The notes: a model not told the origin generated them from the sequence alone. A DNA stretch of 64,000 bases from Kitasatospora cinereorecta (GCF_024172095.1 NZ_JAMZDX010000004.1:186001-250000); one strand, 5' to 3'; counted from the first letter of the stretch, positions 51,226 through 60,358 are shown. Translations and numbers: made by a program.

Positions 51226-51654
51226 TCAGCTGTTCCAGCTGCGGCTGCACAGGACCAGCCGGTAGCCGTCGGGGTCGGCGACGGTCACGCCGTACTCGTC
51301 CCAGTAGGCGTTGTGCGCCGGGACGCGGGTGCCCCCGGCGGCGATCAGCCGGTCCACCAGGGCGTCCTCGACGGGCCCGGCCAGGTAGAGGACGAAGAGG
51401 TCGTCCACGGTGGGCGTGGGATCGAGGGGCTTCAGCGGGTCGCGGGTGAACTCGAAGTGCCAGGTGCCGCCGGCCGGCCCGGCCATCAGCAGGTCGTGCT
51501 CCCCGGGCACGCTCTCCTCGGTCCGCCAGAGCACGTCGAGCCCGAGCGCCCCGACGTAGAACCGCTCGACCGCGGCCAGGTCCCGCGACGGTCGGGCGAT
51601 GCGCACCCGCATCCCGGCGGTGACGGCCGGCCCCTGCTGCGACGACTGGTTCAT
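51226..51654 (-). CDS. VOC-family (glyoxalase/bleomycin-resistance) protein
   Basis: 142 aa. VRIARPSRDLAAVERFYVGA, LGLDVLWRTEESVPGEHDLL, GTWHFEFTRDPLKPLDPTPT and ADPDGYRLVLCSR give the beta-alpha-beta-beta-beta pairs of the VOC fold. His/Glu positions suit a metal site (H in WHFEF). It may bind a small ligand or act as dioxygenase or isomerase. ATG 51654. Confidence 0.82.
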   Translation of the reverse strand: MNQSSQQGPAVTAGMRVRIARPSRDLAAVERFYVGALGLDVLWRTEESVPGEHDLLMAGPAGGTWHFEFTRDPLKPLDPTPTVDDLFVLYLAGPVEDALVDRLIAAGGTRVPAHNAYWDEYGVTVADPDGYRLVLCSRSWNS

Positions 51655-51754
51655 CGGCGATCTCACTCTCCTCGAACGGCGACCGGTCCACCGGCCCGCC
51701 GGAACGGACTCTCTCCGGAGGCGACCCTACGGGGCAGCGGATGGTGGCGGTGGG

Positions 51755-52717
51755 TCAGGTCCGGGAGTCGGTGTTCCAGGGGCGGAGTTTGTCGGGGTTG
51801 CGGACGGCCCAGATGTGGGTGATGCGGCCGGCGTCGAGGGCGAAGGCGGCCACGGTGACGGTGCGGCCGGCGTGCTGGGCGATCAGGCCGGGGTGGCCGT
51901 TGACGGTGCGTTCGAGGAGGGTGAGGCCGGGGGCCCGGTCGGCGAAGTGGACCAGGTAGCGGGCGATGCGTTCGGCGCCGTCGACCGGGCGGAGGGCCGC
52001 GCCGGCCAGGCCGCCGCCGTCGGCGGTCATCCTGGCGTCGGGGTCGAGGAGGTCGACGAGGGCGGCAATGTCGGCGGCCTGCCAGGCCTGCTTGAACTGC
52101 CGTACCACCGCGCCCGCCTGTCCGGCCGAGGCAGCCTGCGGGGCCTGGGCGGCGCGGACCCGGCGGCGGGCCGAGGTGGCCAGTTGGCGGCAGGCGGCGG
52201 GGGTCCGGCCGACCATGTCGGCGATCTCGGCGAAGGGGTAGCGGAAGACGTCGTGGAGGACGAACGCCACGCGCTCGGCCGGCGTCATCGACTCCAGGAC
52301 GACGAGGAAGGCCATGGTCACCGACTCTTCCAGGGTGACCCGGTCGGCGGGGTCGGCGGGGCCGGTCCGGTCGCCGCCGAGGGTGGCGCCGGCCCACTCG
52401 GACCGGTCGGGCAGCGGTTCGGGGATCCAGCTGCCGACGTAGCGTTCGCGCCGGGCGCGGGCGGACCCGAGCAGGTCGAGGCAGACCCGGGTGGCGACCG
52501 TCGTCAGCCAGGCGCCGGGCGCTTCGACGGCGTCGCGCCGCTCCGGCGCCATCGCGTACCAGCGGGTGTAGGTCTCCTGCACGGCGTCCTCGGCCTCGGC
52601 GAGCGAACCGAGCAGGCGGTAGCAGAGGTTGATCAGCTGGCGCCGCTCGCCGACGACCGCGCTCAGGGCGGGCTCGGTCCGCCCGCCGTCCTCCGGCGAC
52701 CCCGATGTGCTGCTCAT
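51755..52717 (-). CDS. SigJ-like ECF sigma factor with C-terminal SnoaL domain
   Basis: 320 aa. Region 2 INLCYRLLGSLAEAEDAVQE and TYTRWYAM; region 4 VFVLHDVFRYPFAEIADMVG with RTPAACRQLATSARRRV. The C-terminal 110 residues (FKQAWQAADIAALVDLLDPD, ITHIWAVRNPDKLRPW) are the SnoaL-like regulatory domain of the ECF41 group. Such factors have no classical anti-sigma and are regulated by their own C-terminus. Divergent from a small membrane-protein gene, a possible target. Confidence 0.9.
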   Translation of the reverse strand: MSSTSGSPEDGGRTEPALSAVVGERRQLINLCYRLLGSLAEAEDAVQETYTRWYAMAPERRDAVEAPGAWLTTVATRVCLDLLGSARARRERYVGSWIPEPLPDRSEWAGATLGGDRTGPADPADRVTLEESVTMAFLVVLESMTPAERVAFVLHDVFRYPFAEIADMVGRTPAACRQLATSARRRVRAAQAPQAASAGQAGAVVRQFKQAWQAADIAALVDLLDPDARMTADGGGLAGAALRPVDGAERIARYLVHFADRAPGLTLLERTVNGHPGLIAQHAGRTVTVAAFALDAGRITHIWAVRNPDKLRPWNTDSRT

Positions 52718-52888
52718 GCCGCTGCTCCCCCTCCGCTCGACCCTGCGCTCCACCCCTACGACGAAGCAGCGCACCGGATGGTGAGGCGTCCCGCCTCACA
52801 TTTCACCGGCCCGCGTCGTCGCACCACCGAGACCGTACCGATCCACCGCCGCGCGAGCGTCGCGCGGGGCAGACGAGGGGACCGTGCC

Positions 52889-53275
52889 ATGACCGCACCG
52901 ATGATCGCGAAGCAGCGCAGCCTGACTTTCCTCCAGGTCGCAGTCGCACTGCAGACCGCGGCCCTGTTCTTCCAGGCGACCACCGCCGGGCTGCTGCTGG
53001 TCACGTCCCACGGCGAGATGGTGCACGGCGTCGGGGCGCGGGTGATGTACGGGGCGTCGATGCTGTACGTGCTGGCAGCGGTGCTGGCGTGGCGGCCGGG
53101 CGGTGCGGCGCCCAGACCGATCCTGTACGCGACCGGGTCCCTGGTGCTGGCCTCGGTGCAGGTGGTGCTGGGCATCGCGCACGTGCGGGCGGTGCATGTG
53201 CCGCTGGGCGTCCTGATGCTCGTCCTGAGTGTGCTGGCGCTCCGGGGCACGGGGCGCCGCGGCGGCCGCCCGTAA
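52889..53275 (+). CDS. Small membrane protein
   Basis: 128 aa with four hydrophobic helices (LTFLQVAVALQTAALFFQAT, ARVMYGASMLYVLAAVLAWR, ILYATGSLVLASVQVVLGIA, HVPLGVLMLVLSVLALRG). No enzymatic motif. Located 171 bp from the start of the divergent sigma factor and likely controlled by it (ECF41 factors usually regulate a neighbouring gene). Confidence 0.75.
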   Translation: MTAPMIAKQRSLTFLQVAVALQTAALFFQATTAGLLLVTSHGEMVHGVGARVMYGASMLYVLAAVLAWRPGGAAPRPILYATGSLVLASVQVVLGIAHVRAVHVPLGVLMLVLSVLALRGTGRRGGRP

Positions 53276-53453
53276 CCGTCCGCAACCGGCCGGATCTGCT
53301 GCGGCGTCGCCGAATCCGGGCCTATCGGATGCAATCCGCCGAAGCCGTCCGGGCGGGTCCGCTACGGTCGAGGTGAGGTGCGGTGCGGGCCGACACCGGC
53401 TGGCGGGCTTTCGCCGGGCGGCGCCCCGCGGGATCGGGCAGCAGGATGGTGAC

Positions 53454-53930
53454 ATGGTGAGCAGCGCGTTCTTGGCGTTCGGGCAGGATCCGGCGGTGTG
53501 GGTGGCCGGGGCGTTCCCGGGACCGCTGGTGCGTGCGCTGGAGGGGCGCGGCGGTCTGCCGCGGGCGGTCCGCGAGGAGATCGCGCGGCAGTTGGCGGAG
53601 GACGTGGGTCCGAGCGTGCTGCGGGAGCGGATCGAGCGGCGCTGGTACGAGCGGTTCGCGCATGTGCCGCCGGGTGAGCTGGCGGACCGGGCGGACGAGG
53701 TGGCGATGCAATTGGTGGCCGCCTCGGAGTGCCCGCTGGGGTGCGAGGACGGCTGGCTGCTGGCGGAGTCGCGGGTGTGCGCGTGGTGCCGGCCGAACGG
53801 CACGGTGGTCGACGTCCGGCCCGAGGACCTGGAGGGCGGCCGCCGGCTGTCGTCGGACGAGCACGTGGCCCGGGCCGAGGAGGTCCGGGCGCTGATGCGC
53901 CACTCGCGCCGCTACCCGAAGCCGCGCTGA
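53454..53930 (+). CDS. Hypothetical protein with zinc-like cysteine pairs
   Basis: 158 aa. The first half is helical (LPRAVREEIARQLAEDVGPS, RIERRWYERFAHVPPGELAD). The second half has ECPLGCEDGWLLAESRVCAW-C, that is C-x3-C and C-x2-C, a likely zinc site as in small DNA/RNA-binding or replication proteins. Function unknown. Confidence 0.6.
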   Translation: MVSSAFLAFGQDPAVWVAGAFPGPLVRALEGRGGLPRAVREEIARQLAEDVGPSVLRERIERRWYERFAHVPPGELADRADEVAMQLVAASECPLGCEDGWLLAESRVCAWCRPNGTVVDVRPEDLEGGRRLSSDEHVARAEEVRALMRHSRRYPKPR

Positions 53931-54005
53931 CGAGAGCCCGGTTCTCCGGCGAGGTGCTGCGCGTGCGGCGAAACTCGGTGGCGGCGCGGGCGGGCACCGA
54001 CCACC

Positions 54006-54581
54006 ATGCACCGCATGAACGTGAACGATCGACCCGAGCGCTGGACCGAGGCAACCGTCCACCCCGACATGTGGGCCGACCCCGATCGCGACCCGCGCAA
54101 CAGCGAGGGCCCGAGCCCGGAGGGCGAACTAGCCACCCTCCGTGACTTCCTGACGAACTACCGGCTGACCCTCCGGATGAAGTGCGAGGGCCTGGACGCG
54201 GAGCAGCTGGCACGCCGCTCGGTGCCGCCCTCGACGATGTCACTGCTCGGTCTGGTCCGGCACCTCGCCGAGGTGGAGCGGGACTGGCGCAACTGGATCA
54301 CCGACGGCGAGCCGCTGCCCAAGCTGTACGGCAAGCGCGACGCGGACTTCGACGGCGCCGTCGGCGACCCGGCCCTGGTGGACGCGGCGTTCGCCGATCT
54401 GGAGCGGGAGCAGGCGGCGACCGACGCCGAACTCGCCCGCCACGGCGACCCGGGCGCCCGGGTGGGGCGGGAGCGGATCGCGGTCCGGGAGCTGCTGGTG
54501 CACCGGGTCGACGAGTACGCCCGGCACTGCGGGCACGCCGACCTGCTGCGCGAGTGCGTGGACGGGCGGGTGGGCCAGTAG
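54006..54581 (+). CDS. DinB/DUF664 family protein
   Basis: 191 aa. LATLRDFLTNYRLTLRMKCE, LLGLVRHLAEVERDWRNWIT (metal His), and LLVHRVDEYARHCGHADLLR (two metal His) are the three histidine regions of the DinB four-helix bundle, DUF664 branch. Relatives include mycothiol-dependent detoxification enzymes. ATG 54006 or 54015; both keep the domain. Confidence 0.82.
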   Translation: MHRMNVNDRPERWTEATVHPDMWADPDRDPRNSEGPSPEGELATLRDFLTNYRLTLRMKCEGLDAEQLARRSVPPSTMSLLGLVRHLAEVERDWRNWITDGEPLPKLYGKRDADFDGAVGDPALVDAAFADLEREQAATDAELARHGDPGARVGRERIAVRELLVHRVDEYARHCGHADLLRECVDGRVGQ

Positions 54582-54646
54582 GCGGCGGTTCAGGCGGCGG
54601 TCCGGAGCGGCCGGGAAACCTCCCGGAAAAGTTTCTGTAATTTTCA

Positions 54647-54683
54647 GCAAGATCTTGCCCTGGCGAGAGGGCGTTGCTAGCTT
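54647..54683 (+). promoter_or_regulatory. MalR-like operator overlapping the promoter of the sugar-binding protein gene
   Basis: GCAAGATCTTGC (54647-54658) is a perfect 12-bp palindrome resembling the CTTGCAAG-type MalR/LacI-family sites of Streptomyces sugar operons. It overlaps TTGCCC (54655-54660), 17 nt before TAGCTT (54678-54683), a plausible -35/-10 pair. Suggests repression without substrate sugar. Confidence 0.6.
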
Positions 54684-54736
54684 CTGCGCACCCGGCGGTT
54701 CCGGCCGGGCCCCCACCCTCTCGACTGGAGCCACGC

Positions 54737-55990
54737 GTGCGAAGACACCTCGCACTCCTCGCCGGAGCGATCTGCCTGTCACTCGGCCTGTCCGCCTGCG
54801 GCTCGACGGGCGCCTCCCCGCACGCCGCGGCCGGCTCGAACCGGACGCTGGTGATCTGGGCCGACCAGAAGCGGGCCGACGTCCTGCGCCCGTTCGCCGA
54901 GGCGTTCGCCGCCAAGAAGGGCGCGCGGGCGGAGGTCGTCGCGATCGCCGAGAACCAGCAGGAGGAGTTCGTCAAGGCGTCCCAGGAGGGGCGGGGCCCG
55001 GACGTCATGGTCGGCGCCCACGACTGGATCGGCAACCTCGTACAGAACGAGCTGATCGACCCCATCGAGGTGCTCGACAACCGGATGGGCGACTACGTCG
55101 ACGTCGCCCGCCGGGCCGTCACGTACCAGGGCAAGTTCTACGCGATCCCGTACGCAGTCGAGAGCCTGGTGCTGTTCCGCAACACCGCGCTCGCGCCCGA
55201 CGCCCCGCGCTCCTTCGACGAGCTCGTCGCCACCGGCGAGTCGCTGCGCAAGGCGGGGAAGGTCTCGCAGGCGGTCGGCTACACCGTCAGTTCCCCGGAC
55301 GGGCAGTCCGGCGACACGTACCACATGTACCCGCTGTTCAGCTCCGGCGGCGGCTACCTGTTCGGCACCGACTCGCAGGGCGACTCCGACCCGTCCGACA
55401 TGGGTGTGGGCACGCCCGCGTCGGTCGCGGCGTTCGAGAAGATCGCGGCGCTCGGCGAGAAGGGCTCCGGCGTCCTGCGCAACAGCTACAACTCCGACAA
55501 CTCGGCGGCCGCCTTCACCTCCGGCAAAACGCCGTTCCTGGTCTCGGGTCCGTGGCGGCTCGCCGACGTCCGGTCCGCCGGGATGAACTACGCGATCTCC
55601 CCGGTCCCGGGCTTCGCCGGCAAGGAGCCCGCGCGCTCGTTCGTCGGTGTCCAGTCCTTCTTCGTCTCCAGCAAGGGCAAGAACAAGGACCTCGGCCAGC
55701 AGTTCGTCCTCTCCACCCTCGGCAACCTCGACCTCGCCGACGCCCTCTTCAAGGCGGAACCGCGGATGCCCGCCCTCAAGGACGCCCTCGACCACGCCCG
55801 CCAGACCGACCCCGACGTCACCGCCTTCGAGCAGGCCGCCAAGAACGGCGTCCCGCTGCCCTCGATCCCGCAGATGTCCGCCATCTGGGGCCCGTTCAAC
55901 ACCCTGATCCACCAGACCATCAAGGGCGACCCCGTCCCACCCGCGGTCGCCGCGGCCGGCAAGGCCATCAAGGACCAGCTCGGCCACTGA
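54737..55990 (+). CDS. Maltose-type extracellular solute-binding lipoprotein
   Basis: 417 aa. MRRHLALLAGAICLSLGLSA ends in a lipobox LSAC. TLVIWADQKRADVLRPFAEA, GPDVMVGAHDWIGNLVQNEL, YAIPYAVESLVLFRNTALAP, FLVSGPWRLADVRSAGMNYA and VQSFFVSSKGKNKDLGQQFV are typical of MalE-like binding proteins. Sits outside the membrane. No permease or ATPase gene follows, only a terminator, so it relies on transport proteins encoded elsewhere or they were lost. Confidence 0.9.
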   Translation: MRRHLALLAGAICLSLGLSACGSTGASPHAAAGSNRTLVIWADQKRADVLRPFAEAFAAKKGARAEVVAIAENQQEEFVKASQEGRGPDVMVGAHDWIGNLVQNELIDPIEVLDNRMGDYVDVARRAVTYQGKFYAIPYAVESLVLFRNTALAPDAPRSFDELVATGESLRKAGKVSQAVGYTVSSPDGQSGDTYHMYPLFSSGGGYLFGTDSQGDSDPSDMGVGTPASVAAFEKIAALGEKGSGVLRNSYNSDNSAAAFTSGKTPFLVSGPWRLADVRSAGMNYAISPVPGFAGKEPARSFVGVQSFFVSSKGKNKDLGQQFVLSTLGNLDLADALFKAEPRMPALKDALDHARQTDPDVTAFEQAAKNGVPLPSIPQMSAIWGPFNTLIHQTIKGDPVPPAVAAAGKAIKDQLGH

Positions 55991-55996
55991 AAGCCC

Positions 55997-56037
55997 GCGG
56001 CCCCGCCCCCGCCCCACCTCCCCGCGGGCGGGGCCGC
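55997..56037 (+). terminator. Terminator after the solute-binding protein gene
   Basis: Perfect 12-bp stem GCGGCCCCGCCC/GGGCGGGGCCGC (55997-56008 with 56026-56037), 17-nt loop. Directly behind the stop codon, so the gene is monocistronic. Confidence 0.75.
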
Positions 56038-56116
56038 GCCCCGAGCCGACGGATCGTCACCGCTCGTCACCGCACGCCCCTGGCGGTCGCGGCCGCGCAC
56101 CTGCTATCACCGTCGG

Positions 56117-56617
56117 ATGGTCCACTTCACCGACCTCAGCCCGTACGGCGACGGCCCCGAACTGGTCGCGACCGCGCACGGGTACCTCAGGTTCACCCCT
56201 GGCTACGTCCGGCTCTGCGTGGGCTGGCTCGGCTCCACCTGCAGTGCGGGGCCGGTGGACCGGGCGTTCGCCGACGCGCTGCACGAGGTTGTCACCCACG
56301 CGGCCCGCTTCAACGCGACCCGCGGCTTCCACCGCTGCCGGCTGTGTCCGCAGTCGGCCGTTCCGGACGTCCCGGCCGGCACCATGGGAACACCGGCCGA
56401 CATCCGTGCCAACGCGGAGATCCGGGTCCCCGGGCGCGCGGACACCGTGTTCGCCGCCCCGACGACGATCTGGCACTACGTCACGGCCCACGGCTACGTC
56501 CCGCCGGCCGAGTTCCAGGCCGCCGTCCTCGCTCTCGTCGCCTCCGGCGGCCACCACGGCACACCCGACTGGATCGCCGCCTGGATCGGCGCCGACGCGT
56601 ACCGCTTCCCCGGCTGA
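56117..56617 (+). CDS. Hypothetical protein with a CxxC
   Basis: 166 aa. VHFTDLSPYGDGPELVATAH, LRFTPGYVRLCVGWLGSTCS, FHRCRLCPQSAVPDVPAGTM, FAAPTTIWHYVTAHGYVPPA. The H-x-C-x2-C in GFHRCRLCP may bind metal. Similar proteins appear in many Streptomyces genomes; function unknown. Confidence 0.6.
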   Translation: MVHFTDLSPYGDGPELVATAHGYLRFTPGYVRLCVGWLGSTCSAGPVDRAFADALHEVVTHAARFNATRGFHRCRLCPQSAVPDVPAGTMGTPADIRANAEIRVPGRADTVFAAPTTIWHYVTAHGYVPPAEFQAAVLALVASGGHHGTPDWIAAWIGADAYRFPG

Positions 56618-56671
56618 CCTCCCGCTGCCGCCGGCGGGGCCGGCCCCTCCCGGGACCGGCCCCGCCGAGTG

Positions 56672-57031
56672 CTACGCGTCCGCCGGGGCGGCGAGGTAGG
56701 CCCAGGCGGTGCCGCCGGAGCGGAGCCGGACACTGGTGCGCGCGTAGTCATCGACCTCGTAGTCGTCGGCGGAGGCGAGTTCCTCGTCGGTGATCTCGAA
56801 GACCGAGCCTTCGACGGCGTCGTCCGGGTCCGTCGAGGGGGTCACGAGGGGGTGGCGGTCGGAGCCGCTGGCGGCGATCACCTCGGGGTCGGCGATCCGG
56901 ACGTAGCCGAGGCGGTAGCCGAGCAGGGCGTCGGCCCGACCGTCGAGGAGCCGCCCGAACCGGGCGAGCTGGACCTCCGGCAGTTGCAGGGTGCCGTACG
57001 AGAACAGCCGGTGGGTGGGAAGGGAGGACAT
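56672..57031 (-). CDS. Gamma-glutamylcyclotransferase-like (AIG2) protein
   Basis: 119 aa. HRLFSYGTLQLPEVQLARFG is the family motif (Y-G-T-L), and AVEGSVFEITDEELASADDY has the catalytic Glu region followed by EVDDYARTSVRLRSGGTAWA. Enzymes of this family cyclise gamma-glutamyl peptides or amines to 5-oxoproline. ATG 57031 follows GGAGG-like purines. Confidence 0.85.
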   Translation of the reverse strand: MSSLPTHRLFSYGTLQLPEVQLARFGRLLDGRADALLGYRLGYVRIADPEVIAASGSDRHPLVTPSTDPDDAVEGSVFEITDEELASADDYEVDDYARTSVRLRSGGTAWAYLAAPADA

Positions 57032-57099
57032 GCGGACCTTTCCGGTCGGGCGCGCCGAGGCGGCGCGATGGGTCGCGATGGGTCGAGGTGCCGTAGCAG

Positions 57100-57753
57100 C
57101 TACGGCCACAGCAGTTGCTTGTGCCAGCCGTCCGCCGTCGGCCGGTAGGCGAGGCGGAGGTGCCGGCGTTGCCGGTCGCCCTGCCAGAACTCCACCGAGT
57201 CCGGTCGCAGCGTGTACAGCGTCCAGGTCGGGGACACGAGTTCGGGCTCGCGCTCCAGCCGGGCGAGGGAGGCGGCCACCGCGGCGTCCCGCTCGTCGAG
57301 GTCGGCCAGCGGCTGCGACTGGCGGCCGAGCAGGGACTCGGCGCGGGCGCCGGTGCCCCGGGCGAGGAAGTCTGCGGTGCACGCCTCCGGCGGTTCCGGG
57401 GCGACCGGTCCCCGGATACGCACCTGACGCGCGAGCGCCGCCCAGTAGAAGGTCAGTGCCGCGTACGGACGGGCCGTCAGGTCGCGGCCCTTGGGGCTCG
57501 CGGCGTCGGAGGCGAACTGCCAGCCGCGGTCGCCGACGTCCTTGAGGATCAGTACGCGCGCCGCCGGGCGGCCTTCGGCGTCCACCGTCGCCAGCGTGGT
57601 CGCGTGTGGCTCCCGCACCCCGGACCTCAGCGCGTGGTGGAGCCACTGCGTGAACAGCTCGACCGGATCGTCCGGCGTCAGTACGGGGTCGAAATCGGGC
57701 AGTTCCCCCGCGAAGACCTCGATTTCGCGCAGCAGTTGACGCAGCTCACCCAC
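57100..57753 (-). CDS. Pyridoxamine 5'-phosphate oxidase family protein (PdxH-like)
   Basis: 217 aa. REPHATTLATVDAEGRPAAR, VLILKDVGDRGWQFASDAAS, PKGRDLTARPYAALTFYWAA and RQVRIRGPVAP match FMN-binding PNPOx. QSQPL and VEFWQGDRQRRHLRLAYRPT with C-terminal WHKQLLWP are the substrate and cofactor motifs of PdxH. Likely oxidises pyridoxamine phosphate, although such split-barrel homologues can act on other substrates. GTG start. Confidence 0.82.
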   Translation of the reverse strand: MGELRQLLREIEVFAGELPDFDPVLTPDDPVELFTQWLHHALRSGVREPHATTLATVDAEGRPAARVLILKDVGDRGWQFASDAASPKGRDLTARPYAALTFYWAALARQVRIRGPVAPEPPEACTADFLARGTGARAESLLGRQSQPLADLDERDAAVAASLARLEREPELVSPTWTLYTLRPDSVEFWQGDRQRRHLRLAYRPTADGWHKQLLWP

Positions 57754-57844
57754 CCGGCCACCGTCCCCTCCGCCGACCTGCCGCCCACCCTATCGACGTC
57801 GGCCCGCGGCAGCGGAGGGGGGTTCCGGCGGCGGACGTGGCGGT

Positions 57845-58426
57845 TCAGCGGGGCCGGAGGCCGTCGAGGACGACGGTGAGGATCCGTTCGCGGGCAGCGG
57901 GGTCGGCGCCGAGTTGTTCCAGGGCGGAGTTGGCGCCCACCAGGAGGGCGATCAGTTCGGGCAGGTCGAGGTCGGGCCGGACGGCTCCGGCGTCCTGGGC
58001 GCCGGCGAGGAGCTCGCCCAGGTGGGCCCGGATGGCGGCGGACGTCTCCCGGAGGGCCGCGTGAGGATTCCGGCCGGCAGCGGCGAGCGCGCGGGTGAAC
58101 GCGTCCTTGCCGGCGGACCGGTCGACCACCAGGCGGAAGGCGTCGAAGAAGGCGTCGGCGGGTTCACCGGCGGCGGCGAGGCGGGCGGTCCCGGCGGCGA
58201 TGGACTCGAGTCGCCGGACCATCACCGCCTCCAACAGTGCCTCCTTGGTGGGGAAGTGACGGAAGAGGGTGCCGACACCGACACCGGCGGCCCGGGCGAT
58301 GTCCTCGGTGGGCGCGTCGACGCCGCGGGTGGTGAACACCTCGGTGGCGACCTCGAGCAGCCGGGCCCGGTTGCGGGCCGCGTCGGCTCGCAGGGGACGC
58401 TCCTGGGTACCGCCGGTTCCGCTCAC
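57845..58426 (-). CDS. TetR-family transcriptional regulator
   Basis: 193 aa. RNRARLLEVATEVFTTRGVD, APTEDIARAAGVGVGTLFRH, FPTKEALLEAVMVRRLESIA is the TetR HTH. The rest is a helical ligand domain (SAGKDAFTRALAAAGRNPHA). Divergent from a SnoaL-like gene it probably represses. GTG start with GGAGAGGAG upstream. Confidence 0.9.
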   Translation of the reverse strand: MSGTGGTQERPLRADAARNRARLLEVATEVFTTRGVDAPTEDIARAAGVGVGTLFRHFPTKEALLEAVMVRRLESIAAGTARLAAAGEPADAFFDAFRLVVDRSAGKDAFTRALAAAGRNPHAALRETSAAIRAHLGELLAGAQDAGAVRPDLDLPELIALLVGANSALEQLGADPAARERILTVVLDGLRPR

Positions 58427-58561
58427 TGGCCGTCAACTCCTCTCCTTCCAGGGTGAATCCTCCCCCTGGACAACCGGACTGGACACTCCGTATCGTCGGA
58501 CCCGGATCGAACCGGAGTCGCCGGTCCGATTCTACCGACGGACGACGCCAGGAGGCCGATC

Positions 58562-59008
58562 ATGTCCGGAACGCCCACCCCGCGCGAGGTCTTCCACCGG
58601 CTGCTCGACGGCATCACCGCCGGGCGGTTCTCCGACCTCGGCGCCCTGTACGCCGAGGACGCCGTCGTGGAAACCGTCTTCGAACCGGTCGGACCCCGCC
58701 GGTTCGAGGGCCGGGCCGTGCTCGAGGAACGGTTCGCCGCGGTCGCCGAGCGCTCGCCACTGGCCCTGACCGCCGCCAACGTGGTCGTCCGGGAGACCGA
58801 CGACCCGGAGGTGGTCGTGGCCGAGTGGGACTACCGGGTGCACCACCGCACCACCGGGCGGAGCTTCGGCTGCGCCAACATCCAGGTCCTGCGGGTCCGC
58901 GACGGACTGATCGTCAGCAGTCGGGACTTCCACGACCACCTGGCCCTCGCCGTCGGCGGCGGCGCCCTGCCGCAGCTGGTGGCCGCGCTGGGCAACGACG
59001 ACCGGTGA
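58562..59008 (+). CDS. SnoaL-like (NTF2 fold) protein
   Basis: 148 aa. TPREVFHRLLDGITAGRFSD, LGALYAEDAVVETVFEPVGP, RRFEGRAVLEERFAAVAERS and VVAEWDYRVHHRTTGRSFGC, ANIQVLRVRDGLIVSSRDFH give the SnoaL/DUF4440-like fold. Ligand or substrate unknown. TetR gene is divergent. Confidence 0.82.
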   Translation: MSGTPTPREVFHRLLDGITAGRFSDLGALYAEDAVVETVFEPVGPRRFEGRAVLEERFAAVAERSPLALTAANVVVRETDDPEVVVAEWDYRVHHRTTGRSFGCANIQVLRVRDGLIVSSRDFHDHLALAVGGGALPQLVAALGNDDR

Positions 59009-59118
59009 GGCACCCGGCCGGTGGCGGCGGGTTCGCCCATGAGCGTGCCGTACGACCGGCCGCTCGGCGCGGCGAAGAAGGCGCACCACCGTGACCGTCC
59101 GCTTGCACGAGCCCGACC

Positions 59119-59451
59119 GTGACCTCGGTGCACCTGCGGGCCACCCGGCTGCCCTCCGGCTGGTCGCCGCTGGAACTGGTCAACCACCTCGCGCACATGG
59201 AGCGGCGCCGGCTGCGCTGGGGCTTCCTGGCGGAGCAACTGCCGGACCCGCTCGGCGAGCAGACCCGGGCCATCGTCGCCGCGCCAGACCTCTCCGACGT
59301 CAGCGCGGTCGGCGGCCGGTTCGCGCCGGACGATCCGAAGCCGCGGCCCACGCTCGCCTGGATCCTGATGCACGTCCTCCAGGAGTACGCGCGGCACGCC
59401 GGACACCTCGACGCCGTCCGGGAACTGATCGACGGCACCACCGGGGAGTAG
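59119..59451 (+). CDS. DinB/DUF664 family protein, probably N-terminally truncated
   Basis: 110 aa from a GTG. GWSPLELVNHLAHMERRRLR (metal His) and AWILMHVLQEYARHAGHLDA (metal His pair) fit DinB/DUF664, but the first helix and the usual 40-60 residues before the first histidine are missing; intact relatives have about 165-190 aa. The preceding 110 bp hold no matching frame. Likely a decayed gene or one with a missed start. Confidence 0.55.
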   Translation: MTSVHLRATRLPSGWSPLELVNHLAHMERRRLRWGFLAEQLPDPLGEQTRAIVAAPDLSDVSAVGGRFAPDDPKPRPTLAWILMHVLQEYARHAGHLDAVRELIDGTTGE

Positions 59452-59475
59452 CGCCACACTCCACCGCGCCGGCCG

Positions 59476-60297
59476 CTACGGCTGTCCGCGCAGGTCGGCG
59501 AGCATGGTCAGGGCGGCCTCGCCCTCGCGCGGGTCGTGGACGCGGAAGCCCTCGCGCCGGTACAGCCGGGCGGCGGGGTTGTCGCGTTCGACGCTGAGGG
59601 ACACCCGCTCGACGCCGGCCGCGCGGGCTTCCGCCAGCAGGCGGCGGATCAGCAGCGTGCCCACGCCCCGGCCGCGATGCGCCGCGTCGATCCCGATGCT
59701 CAACTCGGGCACGCCGCGGCCGATGAAGCCGTAGCCCGGATCGTCCTCACTGAAGTGGCGCAGCCAGGCGGCGCCGACCGGCACCGGCAGCCACCGGTTC
59801 TCCTCGTGGGTTGCCACGGCGACGACGCCCAGGTCCCCGTCGCGGGGCCAGCCGTCGACGTAGTGCGCGTTGTGCGGGTCGGCCAGCACGGCCTCGCGCG
59901 GCATGTCCCGCCCGGGTGGCCAGTTGACGGCGGCGACGAGCATGTCATGGAGCAGCTCGATGTCGGTGGCGAGCGCGAGCCGCGTGCGGATGTCGGGCGG
60001 TCCGCCGTCCGGATCGCTCGTCAGTTCCCGGCCGTGGAACCTCCAGATCCGGACGTTGCCGTTCTCCTGCTCCCTCACGAACAGTTGCACGCACTCCGGT
60101 CGCCGCCAGGGCATCCGCCCGACCTGGGCGACCAGCCCGGGCAGGTCCGCGTGGTCGATCACCCCGGCGTACACCTCGTCCTCCGGGCGCATTCCGCCAC
60201 GCCATGGGGCCGCCACCCGCAGCCGTCGGCTCAACTCCTCGGCGGCGGCGCGGTCGTCCGGGTCGAGGGAGATCATGACGTCGACGACGTGGCTCAT
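59476..60297 (-). CDS. GNAT acetyltransferase with extra N-terminal domain
   Basis: 273 aa. C-terminal GNAT: VPELSIGIDAAHRGRGVGTL with acetyl-CoA loop HRGRGVG, then VERVSLSVERDNPAARLYRR and EGFRVHD. The N-terminal 90 residues (MSHVVDVMISLDPDDRAAAE, VQLFVREQENGNVRIWRFHG) form a separate small domain. Substrate unknown. Confidence 0.85.
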   Translation of the reverse strand: MSHVVDVMISLDPDDRAAAEELSRRLRVAAPWRGGMRPEDEVYAGVIDHADLPGLVAQVGRMPWRRPECVQLFVREQENGNVRIWRFHGRELTSDPDGGPPDIRTRLALATDIELLHDMLVAAVNWPPGRDMPREAVLADPHNAHYVDGWPRDGDLGVVAVATHEENRWLPVPVGAAWLRHFSEDDPGYGFIGRGVPELSIGIDAAHRGRGVGTLLIRRLLAEARAAGVERVSLSVERDNPAARLYRREGFRVHDPREGEAALTMLADLRGQP

Positions 60298-60358
60298 ACC
60301 GGCATTCAACCGCCGATCGCGGGCCCGCGGCCACCGAGTTGACACAGCGATGCAGCCA

